64,000 nucleotides of DNA from Symbiodinium natans (Eukaryota > Sar > Dinophyceae > Suessiales > Symbiodiniaceae), in assembly GCA_905221605.1 (NCBI GenBank), contig CAJNDS010001258.1:743357-807356 (forward strand), given 5' to 3'. A program made the translations under genes and the position numbers. The notes below the pieces were generated by a model, which worked only from the letters and a program-made list of their open reading frames with translations, made no database searches and was not told the origin of the DNA. Shown here piece by piece: positions 20,481-33,124 of this stretch; within the stretch, counting starts at the first letter, position 1; every line of letters begins with the position of its first letter.

Positions 20481-21373
20481 CTGGGATATTGCATACGGTG
20501 ACCTTACTTCGCCCTAAGCCAAGCACCCGTCTATACCTAGAAACCCGTAAGCCCTGAATTCTGCCCAGTTGTGGCCCACATGCGAAGACTTACCTGCCCC
20601 AGCTCGTGGAGCGGGACCGAAGTAGTTTTTTTGTTTAGGGGTTTCGGGTTTGAGGTTTGGGTGTGTTCGATGTCGTTTTGCTGGGATATGCTGGGGGGGT
20701 GGGACCGATTTTCGAGGCTGAAGTTTAATTAGGGTTTAGGGTTTAGGGCTTAGGGTGAAAATTTAGTTTGCACATTTGCGAGTTTAGGATGTTTTCGGGT
20801 TCAGGGTTGTAGGGTTTAGGGTCGAATGGGGAGGCTGCTGTGGAGTGACAAGTAGGGTGGCATACCCTAAGTCACATAGTGCGCTTGCCTATCTCTACCC
20901 CAGAACCTGCACAAGTAGAGCCTGACTACCCTGGGTGTATTCAGCCACAAACTTCGACTCACAAGCTGCGAAGAAGTTCGGTATGTCCTCCGCAGAAGAC
21001 TTCGCAAGTCGGAAAAGGCAGTGCTGAGAGCGTTTACTGTAGGGGTCGGACAAATTACTGATAGTGTTGCCTTGTCCCTTTGTAATTTTACTATAATAAC
21101 CCCCAACACGTGATTCTAATGTCTAAGGCCCCTAAATTACTTGCTTATCGTCCCTTGAAGCGCTGAACCGCGGCCTACATTCAGAACTCCCAAGTTCCTA
21201 ACCGCCCTTAGGGTTTAGGATTTAGAGTTTAGGGGTGACACAGCTCTGAATAGGACAAGCGCCCGATCTACATCGCGCGCGGGTATGCTCCGCCAACCTA
21301 CTCGAGAGTCGCCCCTGCCCAAGCACAAGGGGTTTTGCCGCAATTTCCCGACCAGCCGAAACCTAAACTCTTA

Positions 21374-21445
21374 GGGTAGTTCCATGGTTCCTGAGTATGG
21401 GCCTTTAATTGGGGACTCTTCTATACCCCTAATTTCCCCTACGCA
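21374..21445 (+). repeat. Dispersed ~74-bp repeat (GGTAGTTCCATGG family), copy 2
   Basis: Matches 6697-6770 through GGTAGTTCCATGGTTC, GAGTATGGGCCTT, and TATACCCCTAATTTCCCCTAC with scattered substitutions. Confidence 0.6.
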
Positions 21446-22199
21446 GCCCACGGGCCCATACTTCAGGACCCCTTTTGATAAACCAAATCCTCAGTTCGAC
21501 ACCCCAAGCTTCAAAGGAGGCTTGCAATTAGGATGTCTTAGGGCTTCGTGCAGGTGTCTACCCTCAACCCGAAACCTTAAAGCCTAAACTGATCTTGGCA
21601 AAGTTTCGTCAACTGCGACTAGAGGGGTTGCCAATCACTTCCGGAAGACCCCCCCCCCCCCCCCCCCTGTGAGCACAACACCCTACATCATCAGAAGGCC
21701 CGTGTGGTTTCTTGCTACTACGCCTCCTCAATCTCCTCAACCCTATAAGCCCTAAGCCCAATACCCTAAACCCCACACCACCCCAAAGGGACCTTTACTT
21801 CTGTCTTCTGGCATGGTGCACGCAGCAGCCTCAATCCTAGCCAAGAAACCTTACGAGATCTTCACAGGGTTTAGGGTTTAGGGTTTAGGGTTTAGGTTTT
21901 AGGGTTTAGGGTTCTCTTTCATACCTTGGCCTATCGCAGTTGAAGCGGTGGCCGGTTCAACTCAAAATCCAACCCCCCCCCCCCCAGTTTTGGGGGTTGT
22001 TTTTTGTTGCCCTAAACCCTAAATCCTAAACCTCAAATTCTAAACCCTGAATCCTAAACCCAAAATTTTAAAATCCGAAACCCTAACCCTAAGTCCCAAA
22101 CCCACAACCACCCCAGAGGGGCCCAAATGTCGAGCGCCGCAACAGTGCCCCAGTGGAGGTGAAGCTTCGATTCTATGGCTCTTTGCTCGGAGGGGAGGG

Positions 22200-22390
22200 G
22201 TTCAGGGTTTATGGTTTAGGGTTTAGGGTTTAGGGTTATGGGGTTAGGGTTGAGGGTTGAGGCAGGGTTTAGGGTTTAGGGTTTAGTTTGTTTTTGGTTT
22301 AGGGTTTAGGGTTTAGGGTTTAGGGTTTAGGGTTTAGGGGGTAGGGTTTAGGGTTTAGGATTTATGGTTTATGGGGTTAGGGTTCAGTTC
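22200..22390 (+). repeat. Interstitial telomeric array (TTTAGGG)n with variants
   Basis: About 20 units with substitutions (TTTATGG, TTGAGGG) and one TTTGTTTTTGG interruption. Confidence 0.9.
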
Positions 22391-23104
22391 TCTGAATGCG
22401 AGTTGGGGTGTGCGGCCTAGTGTTGAGGGAGGTTCTCGACTTCATGCTTGTGTGGCCCCCTAAATACGATCCTCCGTATTCAAAAGCAAGAAGAGCCCCA
22501 CGTGAGCCCGGAACATAATGTTGGACCATTGGCCATGTCAGTGCAAGGTTGGGAGTTTTAATGGTTTAGGGTTTTGGGTTTGGTTTGGAAGTATGGGATT
22601 TTGTGGGGTTCAAGTTTGGAGGATTCGGAGCTTAGGTTTTTTTTACATGAATCTTGTGATAAGTTCTGATACTAGCCCTTCTCCTTGTTGGAATCTGGGT
22701 TCCTAGAGTTCCTTGCAACCAGAGCCCCCCAAAAGAAGCTTAACCCAACAACAGCTCATATGGTGGTTTCCGAAAATAACGCAACCCTACGATAGACCCC
22801 CCCACATAGCAGGATCCCCTTACCATCAGGACCCCAACAAGGTACCCCTATTTCGGAAACCCCCATATCTAGGGCGGCGGGCCCTGGACATTGAACTGCG
22901 ATGCCCTAAACCCTAAACCCTGGTTTAGGGTTTCGGGTTTAGGGTTTATAGGGCTTAGGGTCTATAGGATTTACCCTGACATTTGCGGACGAGGCAGATG
23001 GGTTCAGATCCTTGATGCCCTTTACGATCTAAAGTCATATGAAGCAGGGTTTATGTTACCGTTATTGGTGGGTGTATATATTGGGTGTCCTTTTGGTGAT
23101 ACAA

Positions 23105-23140
23105 GATATATATATATATATGTGTATATATATATATATA
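23105..23140. repeat. (TA)n microsatellite
   Basis: TA repeat with a central TGTG. Confidence 0.95.
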
Positions 23141-24263
23141 CCCTACTTCATATCAGCTTAAGCCTAATTTAAGGGTTCAGTGTTTAGGGCTGAGGGTCCG
23201 GGACCAAGAGCCAGAAAGGCCCAAACCCTGAGGCCCTAAACGCCGACGAAAGCCCCAAGACCCCCAAAGCCCCAAAAACCCTAAGACCCAAATTCAAACA
23301 AAGACCTGCAGAGACTGAAGCCTTCAAAGCACTGCTTGAATGGTTTCGGGTTGAGGGTTTAGGGTTTAGTTTTTCGGGTTCATGAGTATTTCTAAGGTGG
23401 GCTGCACCTATCGCCTTCTATGAACCATACTCAGGCACCCTCAGCCTAAACGCAAAACCCTAAGCCCTGTGGAACCACATCCCTCCCTCCCCTAAACCCT
23501 GTAAGCCCTAAACCCTAAGCCCTAAGCCCTAAACCCTAAACCCTAAACCCTAACCCCCTCCATTCTCCAGGCCCAGACCCGCTGATGAAGGATGGAGGGC
23601 GCTCCCGTCCTCGCTTCCCGTTGGTGGTTACGGGTTTTGGCCTCAGTTTGGTCTGGGTAGTGTTTATAGAACTCGTATAGAGTTTGGGCCCAAGAACGTT
23701 CTGAACGAAAGTTTTGAGCGTTTTTTTTGGATGATTCTATCTTTCTTTCTTGTTTATTTTTCTTTTTTGGGGGGCGGGGGCCACCTCGCGTTCCTTGCTA
23801 TTCCGCATCCTGGCCAGTGCGCATGCCTCCTGTCACCTTTGCTCCTGGTGGTTCGGGCTTAGTTTGGGTACTTTTTCAGCTTTTGTGGGGGGGGGGGGGG
23901 GAGCTTTTTCTTGCGGGCTTTCCTGGGAATCTTCCGGGCGCCGCTTTGGTTTTCGCAGGCTTTCTCAAGTCCCCTGCCCTGGGACTTCTTTCTACCATGT
24001 GGGGGGCTTAAACCCCAAACCCCAAACCCCAAACCCTAAACCCTAAACCCTAAAACCCTAACAGGAGGGGGGGATGGGCCTTCCCAGAGGCTTCCAGGGA
24101 TCTTTGTGCTTCTCCGGGCAAGTTGCTTTTTGGGGGAGCTTTATGGGTCCCCCCCATACATTTCTGCGAGGCTTAGGGTTTAGGATTGAGGGTTTAGGAA
24201 TACTGAATACACTTTATGAATCTACACACTGAGTTGACTATTACAGCTTGTTTTGATTTGGTG

Positions 24264-24294
24264 CGAGAGAGAGAGAGAGAGAGTGTGTGTGTGT
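24264..24294. repeat. (GA)n(GT)n microsatellite
   Basis: Ten GA dinucleotides followed by six GT. It marks the start of an ITS-free stretch. Confidence 0.95.
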
Positions 24295-24299
24295 GGCTT

Positions 24300-26930
24300 C
24301 TATGATTTCAGCCTATCAAGCATTTCCATGCATTGAATGTTTTGGGAAAGATTTGGCAAGATCTCAGATTTCAAGGCAGGATCTGAAATTCAAGAAATGA
24401 AAGAGGATGCTGAGGACAAATTTTCCGCGAAGACCTCATGAAGGCGAAATTTGGATCTCAGATTCTCGAGAATCTCTAATATGAGGCATATCTCAAAATC
24501 TACGAGGTTAATGAATATTTCCAGCTCTTGGTTGGCGTGCGACAAAGCTCTGTTGTAAAACGTGTTGTCCTTTGAGGGAGCTGGTTTCGTCGGCCACGCG
24601 CAACTGGTGCAGCGGGGCATATGCAGGTACTTCCACTCCGAAACCCAGCCAACGACCCGCGTTCCCAGGCAACAATCAACAGCTGGTTATTACACCTTTG
24701 TGTCGCGACTGTTGTGCTCATGAGGAGTCAAATCGGACCATGCAGGATGCCAGGCGAGGGGAAGCCGGTAGAAGCCTTTCTTGAGCTAGCCCTCCACACG
24801 TCAAGGCGGTACGAGTTGACTCCCCTTCAAGCCGCGCACCTCATAGCCGCCAAGATGAGAGGCCTGGCAGTGAGATGACATTGTAAGCCTCTTTCTGTGC
24901 CATGGCCTGCCCGGGCACTTAAAAACGCTCAAAAAGCTTGAAACGCTCAAGACGCTCACAACGCCCTCGCAGGATGTGGTGAGCCCCGGCCAAAGCTCGG
25001 GGGATGTGCTCCGGCTGATTCCGGCTGACTATCCTTTTTCGTTTTTTGTTGTCTTGCTTTCCAGCTTGGCCCGCGAAGCGTAGTCACGCTAGGTCCAGAT
25101 GCTGTCGTCGCCTGCGGTGGGCTTCACGCAAGACGCTTTCCTCGCGCACCATTTCATTAGTGGCGACTTCTTCGTGGTCGGGCCAGATAGTGAGGCCCGC
25201 TAGATGTCTCGACCACTAATGAAAGTTTCTGACAACCTTTGTTGGTGTCTCTTGCTTGAAGGTCCGTTTTGACCGATTGTTCACTTCGAAAGACGATTAC
25301 GTCACTCCGCTTATTTCAGCAGCTTGTGATGCGGTGCGTTGGCCGAGGCAAAAAGCCGGACTTCACGTGCCAGCACATCCACACCTAGGGGCGTGCCCAG
25401 CACTCAGAGACATCTGCAAACTGACGAGTGTTCTCACGAAAAGCAGTTCGTGCAGTTCTAGCTACTCAGCACACTTGCTTTTTGGATCAAGTGAGAGGAT
25501 CCTGAAGTTGCAAAGAGTGTGAAAGGCCTGAGGCAGATCCACACACCTGTATGAGTAGAGCAGCGTGCGGGATGCCGTGCCCACTTGGAAGAAAACAGGT
25601 CGGTGACCTGACCGTCGAGCAGTCAAGCTCGTGGGCCTGGATGATGCAGGCGAAATTGATTTTCTCATAATTAATTATCAGAAATGATCTGAGATGCTTT
25701 CGGCCTTCTCAAAGAGGATTGGCGTAGATGCGTGGCTGTCAGTTTGATGCTGCATTTCGCATGGCTTGCAACACGCTTAGCTCCGTTGTTTGCGAAAACC
25801 TCACACCCGTGGCCCATGCCGCTTCCCAAAGTCCGTGTGACCGCCCTCCGATTTAATTTCTGCGTGGCTGGCATAGCTTCGCCTGCCGCGAGTGCTGCCT
25901 GCTGCACGTGTGCATTGGCGCCTACAAAACTGGTGCTTCAAGGGCCTCGAGATCTTTTTCGAAAATTCCGAGCAGGCCGAGAAGCCCTGCGTCTCACGCG
26001 GAAGCGCCATCTGTTTTTATGTTTGGACGCGTAGGATTTCAGACATAGGCCTGTGTCACTGCTCATTTGAACCTTGACTTTCAAGTTCCAAGGAGGCCGA
26101 GACGCTCGTCACGCCAGCGCTGGTGAATAGGCCTGCCGTCGTGCTTCTTGTCTGGGATGCCGGCAGCAGCTGCACGCAGGTGGCTTGGCGAAAATTGTCA
26201 CGTCCTGAATCTATCAGGTAAATTGGAGGGTGTGGGGTGGGACGATGTTGACTCTAGTGGTAGTTGCGAGGGTGGGTGGTGATAGATGCGCGGTCGGTGC
26301 GTTATAGATATCCGTCTGTATGAGCGTGCTTTCTCTGAAGCGCGCGTCTTTCGGAGAGTTCCCCTGAGGCCATCCAAGCTGTCGCGGCAGCCAAGCGTAC
26401 GTATGCTGACTGCAGCAGCGGAGAAGAGCCCCTTCAAAATATTGCAGTATCATATTCGCTGTATGCCTTCTTTTCATCACGCTGTCTTTGTTTCTCGCCC
26501 TGCGAACATGTCCAGGCCTCAGTTTTCTTCGGTGAGAAGTTTACATACAAACTTGGGTTGATGCAACCAGCGGTTCCTGCAGGTCTGCGGGCCAAAACTG
26601 GCTGAGGCTGCTTCTCTCTTAAAAATGGGCGGCAGTTTTATTTGATGAAAGGGAGGAATTGCTGGCTGATGTTGATGATGCTTGCGCTTGTTCTTTCCCT
26701 TGATGCCCGGCAAGAGGCCAGCTGATGGTGATGGTGTTGGGTCTTCTGGCTCTCTTCGGGGTCTGGCAAGGAGCCAGCTGACATGAAGGTTCAGGTGCTT
26801 TTTAAACCCAGACAGGAAGCTGCACGAGTTGAAAGACATGATATTTTCATATTTTCCTTGAAGGTTTGGGATTGATGGGCCCAGGGTGACCCCTTGTTGT
26901 TTACCTTGTTCTTTTGAAGCGGTCCTGAAG
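24300..26930. other. ITS-free island without an assembled gene
   Basis: Ordinary-complexity DNA with no telomeric units for 2.6 kb. The frame 24730-24878 (+) ending in a stop reads protein-like (AFLELALHTSRRYELTPLQA) but has no recognised family. An inverted repeat TTTCATTAGTGG / CCACTAATGAAA lies at about 25152-25163 and 25212-25223. A multi-exon gene is possible but cannot be modelled by eye. Confidence 0.35.
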
Positions 26931-27731
26931 AGCTCTGAATGTTCAGGGGTGTAGGGCTTTATAAGGTTCAGGGGTTGAGGGGCTTGGGTGGCTCTAGGAT
27001 GCTAAGTGCTCCAGGGCGTGTAAGCTTTCCAGACTCCCAGAAGCTCCGCCAAAACACTTCCCCCCCTGCCCACCCCCCAAAACAAACAAGGAAAAAACTT
27101 CAACGCGATAATCCCCTCCCAACTCACGCCCTGCAGCCCACAAGAAGTACCTTCCGGCCCTATTTAGCCCGCCACACCCTTCGCCCCAGGCATCCCCCCC
27201 GAGAACTCGTTGCCAGGTCCAACTGGCCGGCAGGGCACGAAGGTGCAAGAAGCCTTCAGGGCACACCCTACACCCTTAACCATAAACCTGCGTTGCGCAC
27301 TTGTCGGGTTCAGGGTCGTTTTGTTGGCACTGTTGCTTGGGCTTCAGGGTTTGGGGCTTGGTCCTCTTTAGGGTTCAGAGTTTGTTGTTTTTTTGGGGGG
27401 TCGGACTTTGGGTTTTACGGCTTTAGGTTCGCGGCCTTGCTGTCAGGCCGATGGGCTTTGGGCGCCGAAAAACAGGCGTCGGTGGACACACAAGTCGCGG
27501 ATCATGCGGGAACGTGCCCACTGTAGGGCTCTGGGCTGCTCAGGGCTTTACGTAGAATGTCGGTATGCGAAGCAGTTGAAGTCCATGAAGGGCGCGTTCT
27601 TGCTCGGATTTGCTCGGATGCAAGAAGAGGGCGGAGATGGTCAGCCCTTCGACTTGCCACCACCATTTGCCATCGCACCCTGCTCGGAAAGGATGCCGGG
27701 GCTCGCTTGGTTGGACTGCGCCCAAATTAAA

Positions 27732-27843
27732 CTTTGTGGTACTTTACTGTAACTTTAGATCCTTACCCTTTTTGGGTTTATTGGGTTTCTATTTAAGGCA
27801 GCTAAAAGTTTAATTTATAGCTCCCCTCCTGAGTGCAGCCAAG
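27732..27843 (+). repeat. Dispersed ~112-bp repeat (CTTTGTGGTACTTTACTGTAA), copy 1
   Basis: Runs from CTTTGTGGTACTTTACTGTA to TCCTGAGTGCAGCCAAG. Copies at 43122-43232 (about 90 percent or more identical by eye) and 44530-44596 (internally deleted). Non-coding; probably a small mobile element or repeated RNA-derived unit. Confidence 0.75.
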
Positions 27844-27987
27844 ATTAAAGCTCAAATTATGGGCAAGAGTGACTCGGGTGGACAGGGATTGCACGTCAAC
27901 CAGGGTAAGCATTCAATTAGGGCCTTAGGGTCTGGGGTTTAGGGACCCAAGTCCTAAACCCTTGCTTCAAACCGTGAAGCGCTACAA

Positions 27988-28074
27988 ACCCCTAACTTGT
28001 CCCTAAACCCTAAACCCTAAACCCTAAACCCTAAACCCTAAACCCTAAACCCTAAACCCTAAACCCCTCGGTGC
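27988..28074 (-). repeat. Interstitial telomeric array (CCCTAAA)n
   Basis: About nine clean CCCTAAA units in an ITS-rich interval (27920-28075). Confidence 0.9.
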
Positions 28075-28253
28075 GGCATCCATTTCCTCTGAAAGGCGCC
28101 CCTTTCCACGCCGCCTGGATGTCTAGAAAAAGCTACCCGAAAACAGTGTCATTCTACATCAGTACGCCCGCACAATACCAGAAGCCCCGAACCCCAAACC
28201 CCAAGATCCGACACCCCAAACGGTAAAGCCCTAAACCCAAATTCATCCGGCCC

Positions 28254-28490
28254 CTATAGCAGATTGTATTCTTCCTCACTTATAAGGGCACGCTGGGGGA
28301 TGATTATATCTTTTCGTGTCTGAGGGTTCTTAAGCAACTCGTCGTAGAATAGTCGGCTGTCGGGGAACCTTGGCTTAACTGACAATGAAGAGACTTGCAA
28401 GGTGAGCTCCTGGAGTATGTCGTCGGATGGAGATGGCTTTATGCGTGGCCCGCTCGAGTTTTCCTTGGAGTTGCTGTTCAGACTGAAGCT
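28254..28490 (-). pseudogene. Exon-like relic with LFYDELLKN motif
   Basis: On the minus strand the frame is open for about 78 codons to a stop at 28254, without an ATG at its beginning, and reads protein-like (PDSRLFYDELLKNPQTRKD, then SEEEYNLL before the stop). A diverged relative is at 29578-29690 on the same strand. Family not recognised. The frame may be a terminal exon or a decayed gene fragment. Confidence 0.3.
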
Positions 28491-28859
28491 CAAAACAAAG
28501 AAGTCATATTCATAGTCATAGTCAGAATAACAAGATCAGAACAACAACAAACAATACAAGGCATAATCGTGATCATAGCAAGAATCGAAATTAGAATCAA
28601 AATACTAATCATAGTAGTGATTTAAAAAGCCCCGAAGCCTAAAAGCCACAACTGCAGGTACTGGGACGGCCCCCTTGTGGATGAGGCTGGTCACACCCTG
28701 AACTACTTGGCGACTCCTGTGTCTTCTTCTCAAGCCACAAACGCTGTAAGCCCTAAACTCGAAAACTGGACCCTAATCTCCAAGCTCTCTAAACCCGACT
28801 GCAACTTCCTGAGCCCCACAAGTCCTACAAGACCTAAACCCTAAACCGTAAACCGTAAA

Positions 28860-28906
28860 CCCTAAACCCTAAACCCTAAACCCTAAACCCTAAACCCTAA
28901 ACCCTA
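28860..28906 (-). repeat. Interstitial telomeric array (CCCTAAA)n
   Basis: About seven units, preceded by two CCGTAAA variants. Confidence 0.9.
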
Positions 28907-29577
28907 CCAGGTCCATGAGGCATGGAAAATCCAGCAGTGGCCGGACATCGCCCGGATTGCCAGCATCTCGGGGAAGACGCTCTGGGTGTAGGGTTTCGGG
29001 TTTAGGGTTCGGGTTTAAGGTTAGCGTTTTCCGTTCCAGTGGGCTTTCTGCTTTATGCGTGTTGGGGGGAAGGGGGACGGGGAGGGTGATGTGAGGATGG
29101 CACGCGCTCTAAATTCCGGGCCCTCGTTTTGGGTGGGCCACCAAACTACTGGGAGTACAGTGCAAGAAGTGCCGAACAAGGGCATATCATCGCGACTGCA
29201 GCTTTGAAGACTTGCGCGTTCCAGCTACACTATCTCGTCGCTGGCATTGCTAGGCTTTTGAGAGTAGCTTTGGCGCGGCAGCCATTGCTGCCAATATGTT
29301 CATAGTGGGCTAAGTTCAGGTGGCTGTCGCTAGCATCGTGGGTTCACAGCGGTCCTGCCCCTTCCCCTTCCGTTTTCTGGTTCCTAATGTTTGTGCTGAT
29401 GAGGGTTGTGACAAGCTCGACAGCTCAGATCCTAAGCCGAAAACTTACCCAACCCGGCGTACCCGTTCGCATGGGCAACCTCACTTGTCATTTTATGTTT
29501 TGTTTATTTGGGCTGGGGTGTCAGGCACATGAAGAGGGCTAAATCAGCCTGAAGAAGCCTCGAATGCTACTACTCAC

Positions 29578-29690
29578 TGAAGAACCCTTTAAAAGACGAA
29601 TCAGCCCTATATTGCCCGTATAAGGAAGAATACTTGCTGTTTTTCCGGTGGTTCTTAAGCAAATGGTCGAATAAGGCTTTGCTATCTGTT
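29578..29690 (-). pseudogene. Diverged relative of the LFYDELLKN relic
   Basis: Minus-strand frame reads TDSKALFDHLLKNHRKNSK and ends at a stop near 29578; it aligns with PDSRLFYDELLKNPQTRK of 28254-28490. A stop codon lies just upstream in frame, so it is a fragment. Confidence 0.3.
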
Positions 29691-29987
29691 CATGGTCCCG
29701 CAAGAGTCCTGGAGTTCTTCTGCATGGGCCCCCGAAAGCCAACCCTTAAACAAACCCTAAACTGTACACCGTAAACCCGAAGCCCTAAACCCTCAACCCT
29801 AAACCCTAAACCCTAAACCCTAAACCCTAAACCCCCCCTAAGCCCTCATATGACCAACAGAAGCTGAGGACTGGACCTGGGAAGGTCTACGCTTCGTAAC
29901 GCCGCCGTACTGGGCGCCTCGGATCTTTGCTGACTGCGGGGCTCGGGGGCTTGAGGCCTCAAGCCTCTAGAATTTTAGAACGTAGTA

Positions 29988-30033
29988 GGGTTTAGGGTTT
30001 AGGGTTTAGGGTTTAGGGTTTAGGGTTTAGGGT
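29988..30033 (+). repeat. Interstitial telomeric array (TTTAGGG)n
   Basis: Six to seven perfect TTTAGGG units immediately upstream of the palindromic element at 30049. Confidence 0.92.
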
Positions 30034-30048
30034 GAACCCTTGAAACTT

Positions 30049-30145
30049 GGGATGCTCCTCCTTCTAGTAATAGTCCTTAGAAGGCATTATTGTAGAGGGT
30101 ACCACAATCCAAATTAAGGACTGGTAGTATAAGGGGGAACATCCC
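30049..30145. mobile_element. Palindromic GGGATGTT-family element
   Basis: GGGATGCTCCTCCTTCTAGTAATAGTCC on the left against GGACTGGTAGTATAAGGGGGAACATCCC on the right; centre GAGGGTACCACAATCC. Confidence 0.7.
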
Positions 30146-31420
30146 AACTATTAAACCCTAAATCCCAACGTGTCCTAAACCCTAAACCCTGGTGTCTATA
30201 CATATATATGTATATATGCTCGCCCCCCCTCCCAAGATCCACCCACCCTTCCGAGTGCTTGTAGAGTGTTCACTTTCCTGACGTCTACTATCGGGTTAAG
30301 GTTTAAAGGCTTAGGGTTTTAAGATTTGGGCATTTAAACATAAGCCGGCAATTGCACTTAAGCCCTTCACCTGTAAAACTTTATGGGGTGAAGGTTTAAA
30401 GGTTTAGGGTTTCAGATTTATAAGGTTCAGGCATTTAAGATATGTATGAGTTGGTATCTAAATCTTGGTTTGAAGGAATTTTTGTCACATAACGCATTGC
30501 TTATAAGCAATAAATTTGCTTGTAAAAGGGGCCAGGGGGGGGGGGTCAGGGGTGGACCCTTGAACACCCCACCCTGCCCCCCTCGCTGCGCTCCTGTTTT
30601 TGTTTCAATTATTACTCTCTTATATAGTACCCTAGTGGTTAAGGGTTTAGGGCTTCCAAGAGAAGCCCCGAAACCCTGTAGGGTTTAGCAATTAAGCCTC
30701 ATCCCTTAACCTGTAAACACTATAAGGTTCAGTTTGACGGTGTTAGGGTAAGACTTTGACATTTAAACCCAAGCCGCGCAATTAAAACTTAATTCCTAAC
30801 TTTAAAGCCCTATAGAGTTAAGGTTTAAGGGTATAAGGCTTAGGCATTTTACGCCTAAACTCATAGAGTTGTTTTAAGGGTCTGAAGGGCGCTGAAGGTA
30901 TACATGCCCAGACCATAGATTTTTGAACTAGTAAACCCTATAGGGTTTAAAGGTGCAGGGTTTAAGGTTTGGGCAGACTTATACGATTAGAAGCTTATAA
31001 CCCTATGGGGCTTGAGGCTTCAATCCCTAAACCTTACATCTCACAGGGGTATGCCTATGTTTGTAGGGATTGCGCCCCGGGGAACGCGGGAATACTGTGA
31101 GCAAATTTCCTTTCACTACATCCGGGGATTCTCAAGATATGAACAAACCAATCGACATATGATAGAATTCATATCGGGGGATGAATGCTTGAGATATCTT
31201 AGCTATGGTATAGTTTTTAGGATAGTGTTCTGTGTTGCTTATTGGGGTGTGATGGCTTAAGGTATGATAGCTCAGGTACAGTGTTTAGTATAGAGTTCAG
31301 GTTTTGCTTATGGGGGGATGATTGCTTGAGATATGCTCGCGAAGTTATAGTCTTTAGGGCTGATTGCTGAAGATACTGCATGACCTCGAGGAGATAGATA
31401 CCTCTGGAAAAAAAATTGGG

Positions 31421-31652
31421 TTTTAGGGACAGTACAGCACATCATTGGTACCTGCAAGCAAAAAAATAAGGACAGTACAGCACTTCTGCAGTCCGAAGAG
31501 GCGAAAGTGCTGTACTGTCCCTATTTTCTCGTCCCCAGGCAAGCAAAAAATAGGGACAGTACAGCACTTCTGCAGTCTCCAGATGCGAAAGTGCTGTACT
31601 GTCCCTATTTTTTGCTTCCAGGTACCAATAAAGTGCCGTACTGTCCCTAAAA
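31421..31652. mobile_element. Nested palindromic (fold-back) element, unit 1
   Basis: Outer arms TTTTAGGGACAGTACAGCAC (31421-31440) and its reverse complement at 31633-31652 (19 of 20). Inside are second arms GGTACCTGCAAGC/GCTTCCAGGTACC and two consecutive hairpins, each AGGGACAGTACAGCACTT against AAGTGCTGTACTGTCCCT, around 31468-31524 and 31551-31607. Translations of the form TVQHFC...CCTVPIF arise from this DNA and are not evidence of a protein. Confidence 0.85.
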
Positions 31653-31653
31653 A

Positions 31654-31728
31654 ACCTAAAAAACCAATCTTTTGGGAACTACCGGGGGCTCCAGGGCTGG
31701 TAGTGCAGGAAAGATTGGTTTTTTAGGT
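31654..31728. repeat. 19-bp inverted repeat hairpin joining two fold-back units
   Basis: ACCTAAAAAACCAATCTTT (31654-31672) is the exact reverse complement of 31710-31728. The 37-base interior holds its own stem ACTACC/GGTAGT. Confidence 0.85.
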
Positions 31729-31730
31729 AT

Positions 31731-31835
31731 TTTAGGGACAGTACAGCACTTTTTTGGTACCTGCAAGCAAAAAATAGGGACAGTACAGCACTTCTGCAGT
31801 CCGGACAGGCGAAAGTGCTGTACTGTCCCTATTTC
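31731..31835. mobile_element. Nested palindromic element, unit 2, truncated
   Basis: Starts TTTTAGGGACAGTACAGCAC like unit 1, repeats GGTACCTGCAAGCAAAAAAT and one full hairpin, then loses the expected outer right arm; a CA microsatellite begins about 35 bp later. Confidence 0.75.
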
Positions 31836-31869
31836 ATGGGTTTCAGGCAAGCCATATTCGCACTTCGCA

Positions 31870-32013
<144 letters not shown>

Positions 32014-32246
32014 CGCCATAAGAACTCGGTAACACCAGAAACCAACCACCGGATCCTGGTAGTCCATTTCTGGCATCTGCGTGTACGCATCGTTGCAACA
32101 AAGAAGTCTGAAACAATCGTTTTAAGAGGACAACCCTCGGTATTTGCAGCGTTTTCTGCATCTGCATGTACAACAAAGAGTATATACATGGAGTGAGACG
32201 AGTATGAAAAACCTTAGGGGTGGATCTTGGGCGGGGGGGCGACCAC

Positions 32247-32266
32247 ATATATATATATATATATAC
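32247..32266. repeat. (AT)n microsatellite
   Basis: Ten AT dinucleotides. Confidence 0.95.
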
Positions 32267-32584
32267 AGACTATACAGAACATACACATTTGTTTGTTTAT
32301 TATGTGTTTACCAATTTATATGCAAACACAAACCCTATAAACCCTGAATCCCAGACCCTACATAAACCCGAAACCCTGTAAACCCCAAGCCGTATAAGCC
32401 TTCTAAGCCCTAAACCCGAAACCCTACAAGCCCCAATCCCTTTAAACCCTGAAGTCTAAGAACCCTCTGTAAACCCTAAACCCTAAACCCTAAACCCGAT
32501 TAACGGTTCTTGGGGTTCAGGGCCCGCAGGCGCTGTTTTAGGCATCGGGGTGAGGAGATCCGAGGTCCGTGCTTAGGGTTGAGG

Positions 32585-32692
32585 TGTTTAGGGTTTAGGG
32601 GTTAGGGGTTTAGGGTTTAGGGTTTAGGGGTTTAGGGGTTTAGGGTTTAGGGTTTAGGGTTTAGGGTTTAGGGTTTAGGGTTTGGGGCTTTG
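32585..32692 (+). repeat. Interstitial telomeric array (TTTAGGG)n
   Basis: About 14 units including 8-base TTTAGGGG variants. Confidence 0.92.
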
Positions 32693-33124
32693 GGTTTCTG
32701 AAGGTCGGAGCGCAGTTCCATTGCCTGCCGCCCATTTGACCTTCTACTGCAGGCCCAGACATACTTAGGGGCCTTAGTCGGGGGGCTCATAGGTACGGCT
32801 AGAATTGCGGTTGTAAGAACCAATGAACCTCTTTTTTTCTGTATCTGGAGGTGCCCGAGGATGGGCGACCTTGGCGAAAAGCACGTGCCGAGGCTTCGTC
32901 TTAGGCATTTTTTAAGTTTAGGGTTTAGGGTTTAGGTTTAGGGTTTAGATTTTAGAGGTTGGGGCAACGTTTTTGGGCCGTAGGGTCTTTATGCCTTAGA
33001 GAGCTCCAGCGTTTTTTTAGTTACGGTTTTAGGGTCTATTGGGTTTCAGGGTATCGGGGCTTCTGCTGGACGTTCTAGGCTTCGCCAACTTGCAGTACCT
33101 TTGCTGCCTGAACCCTCATTCCTA

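Larger units (their letters stand above)
18430..24180. other. No supported gene; ITS and short dispersed repeats
   Basis: ITS blocks (for example 19553-19588, 20753-20775, 21867-21912), C runs at 20159-20171, 21649-21667 and 21973-21986, a G run at 23887-23901, a short palindromic AT stretch at 20013-20062 (GATATCATGGTATGATGATAC) and copies of small dispersed repeats. Open frames here are short and mostly translate repeats. Confidence 0.6.
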
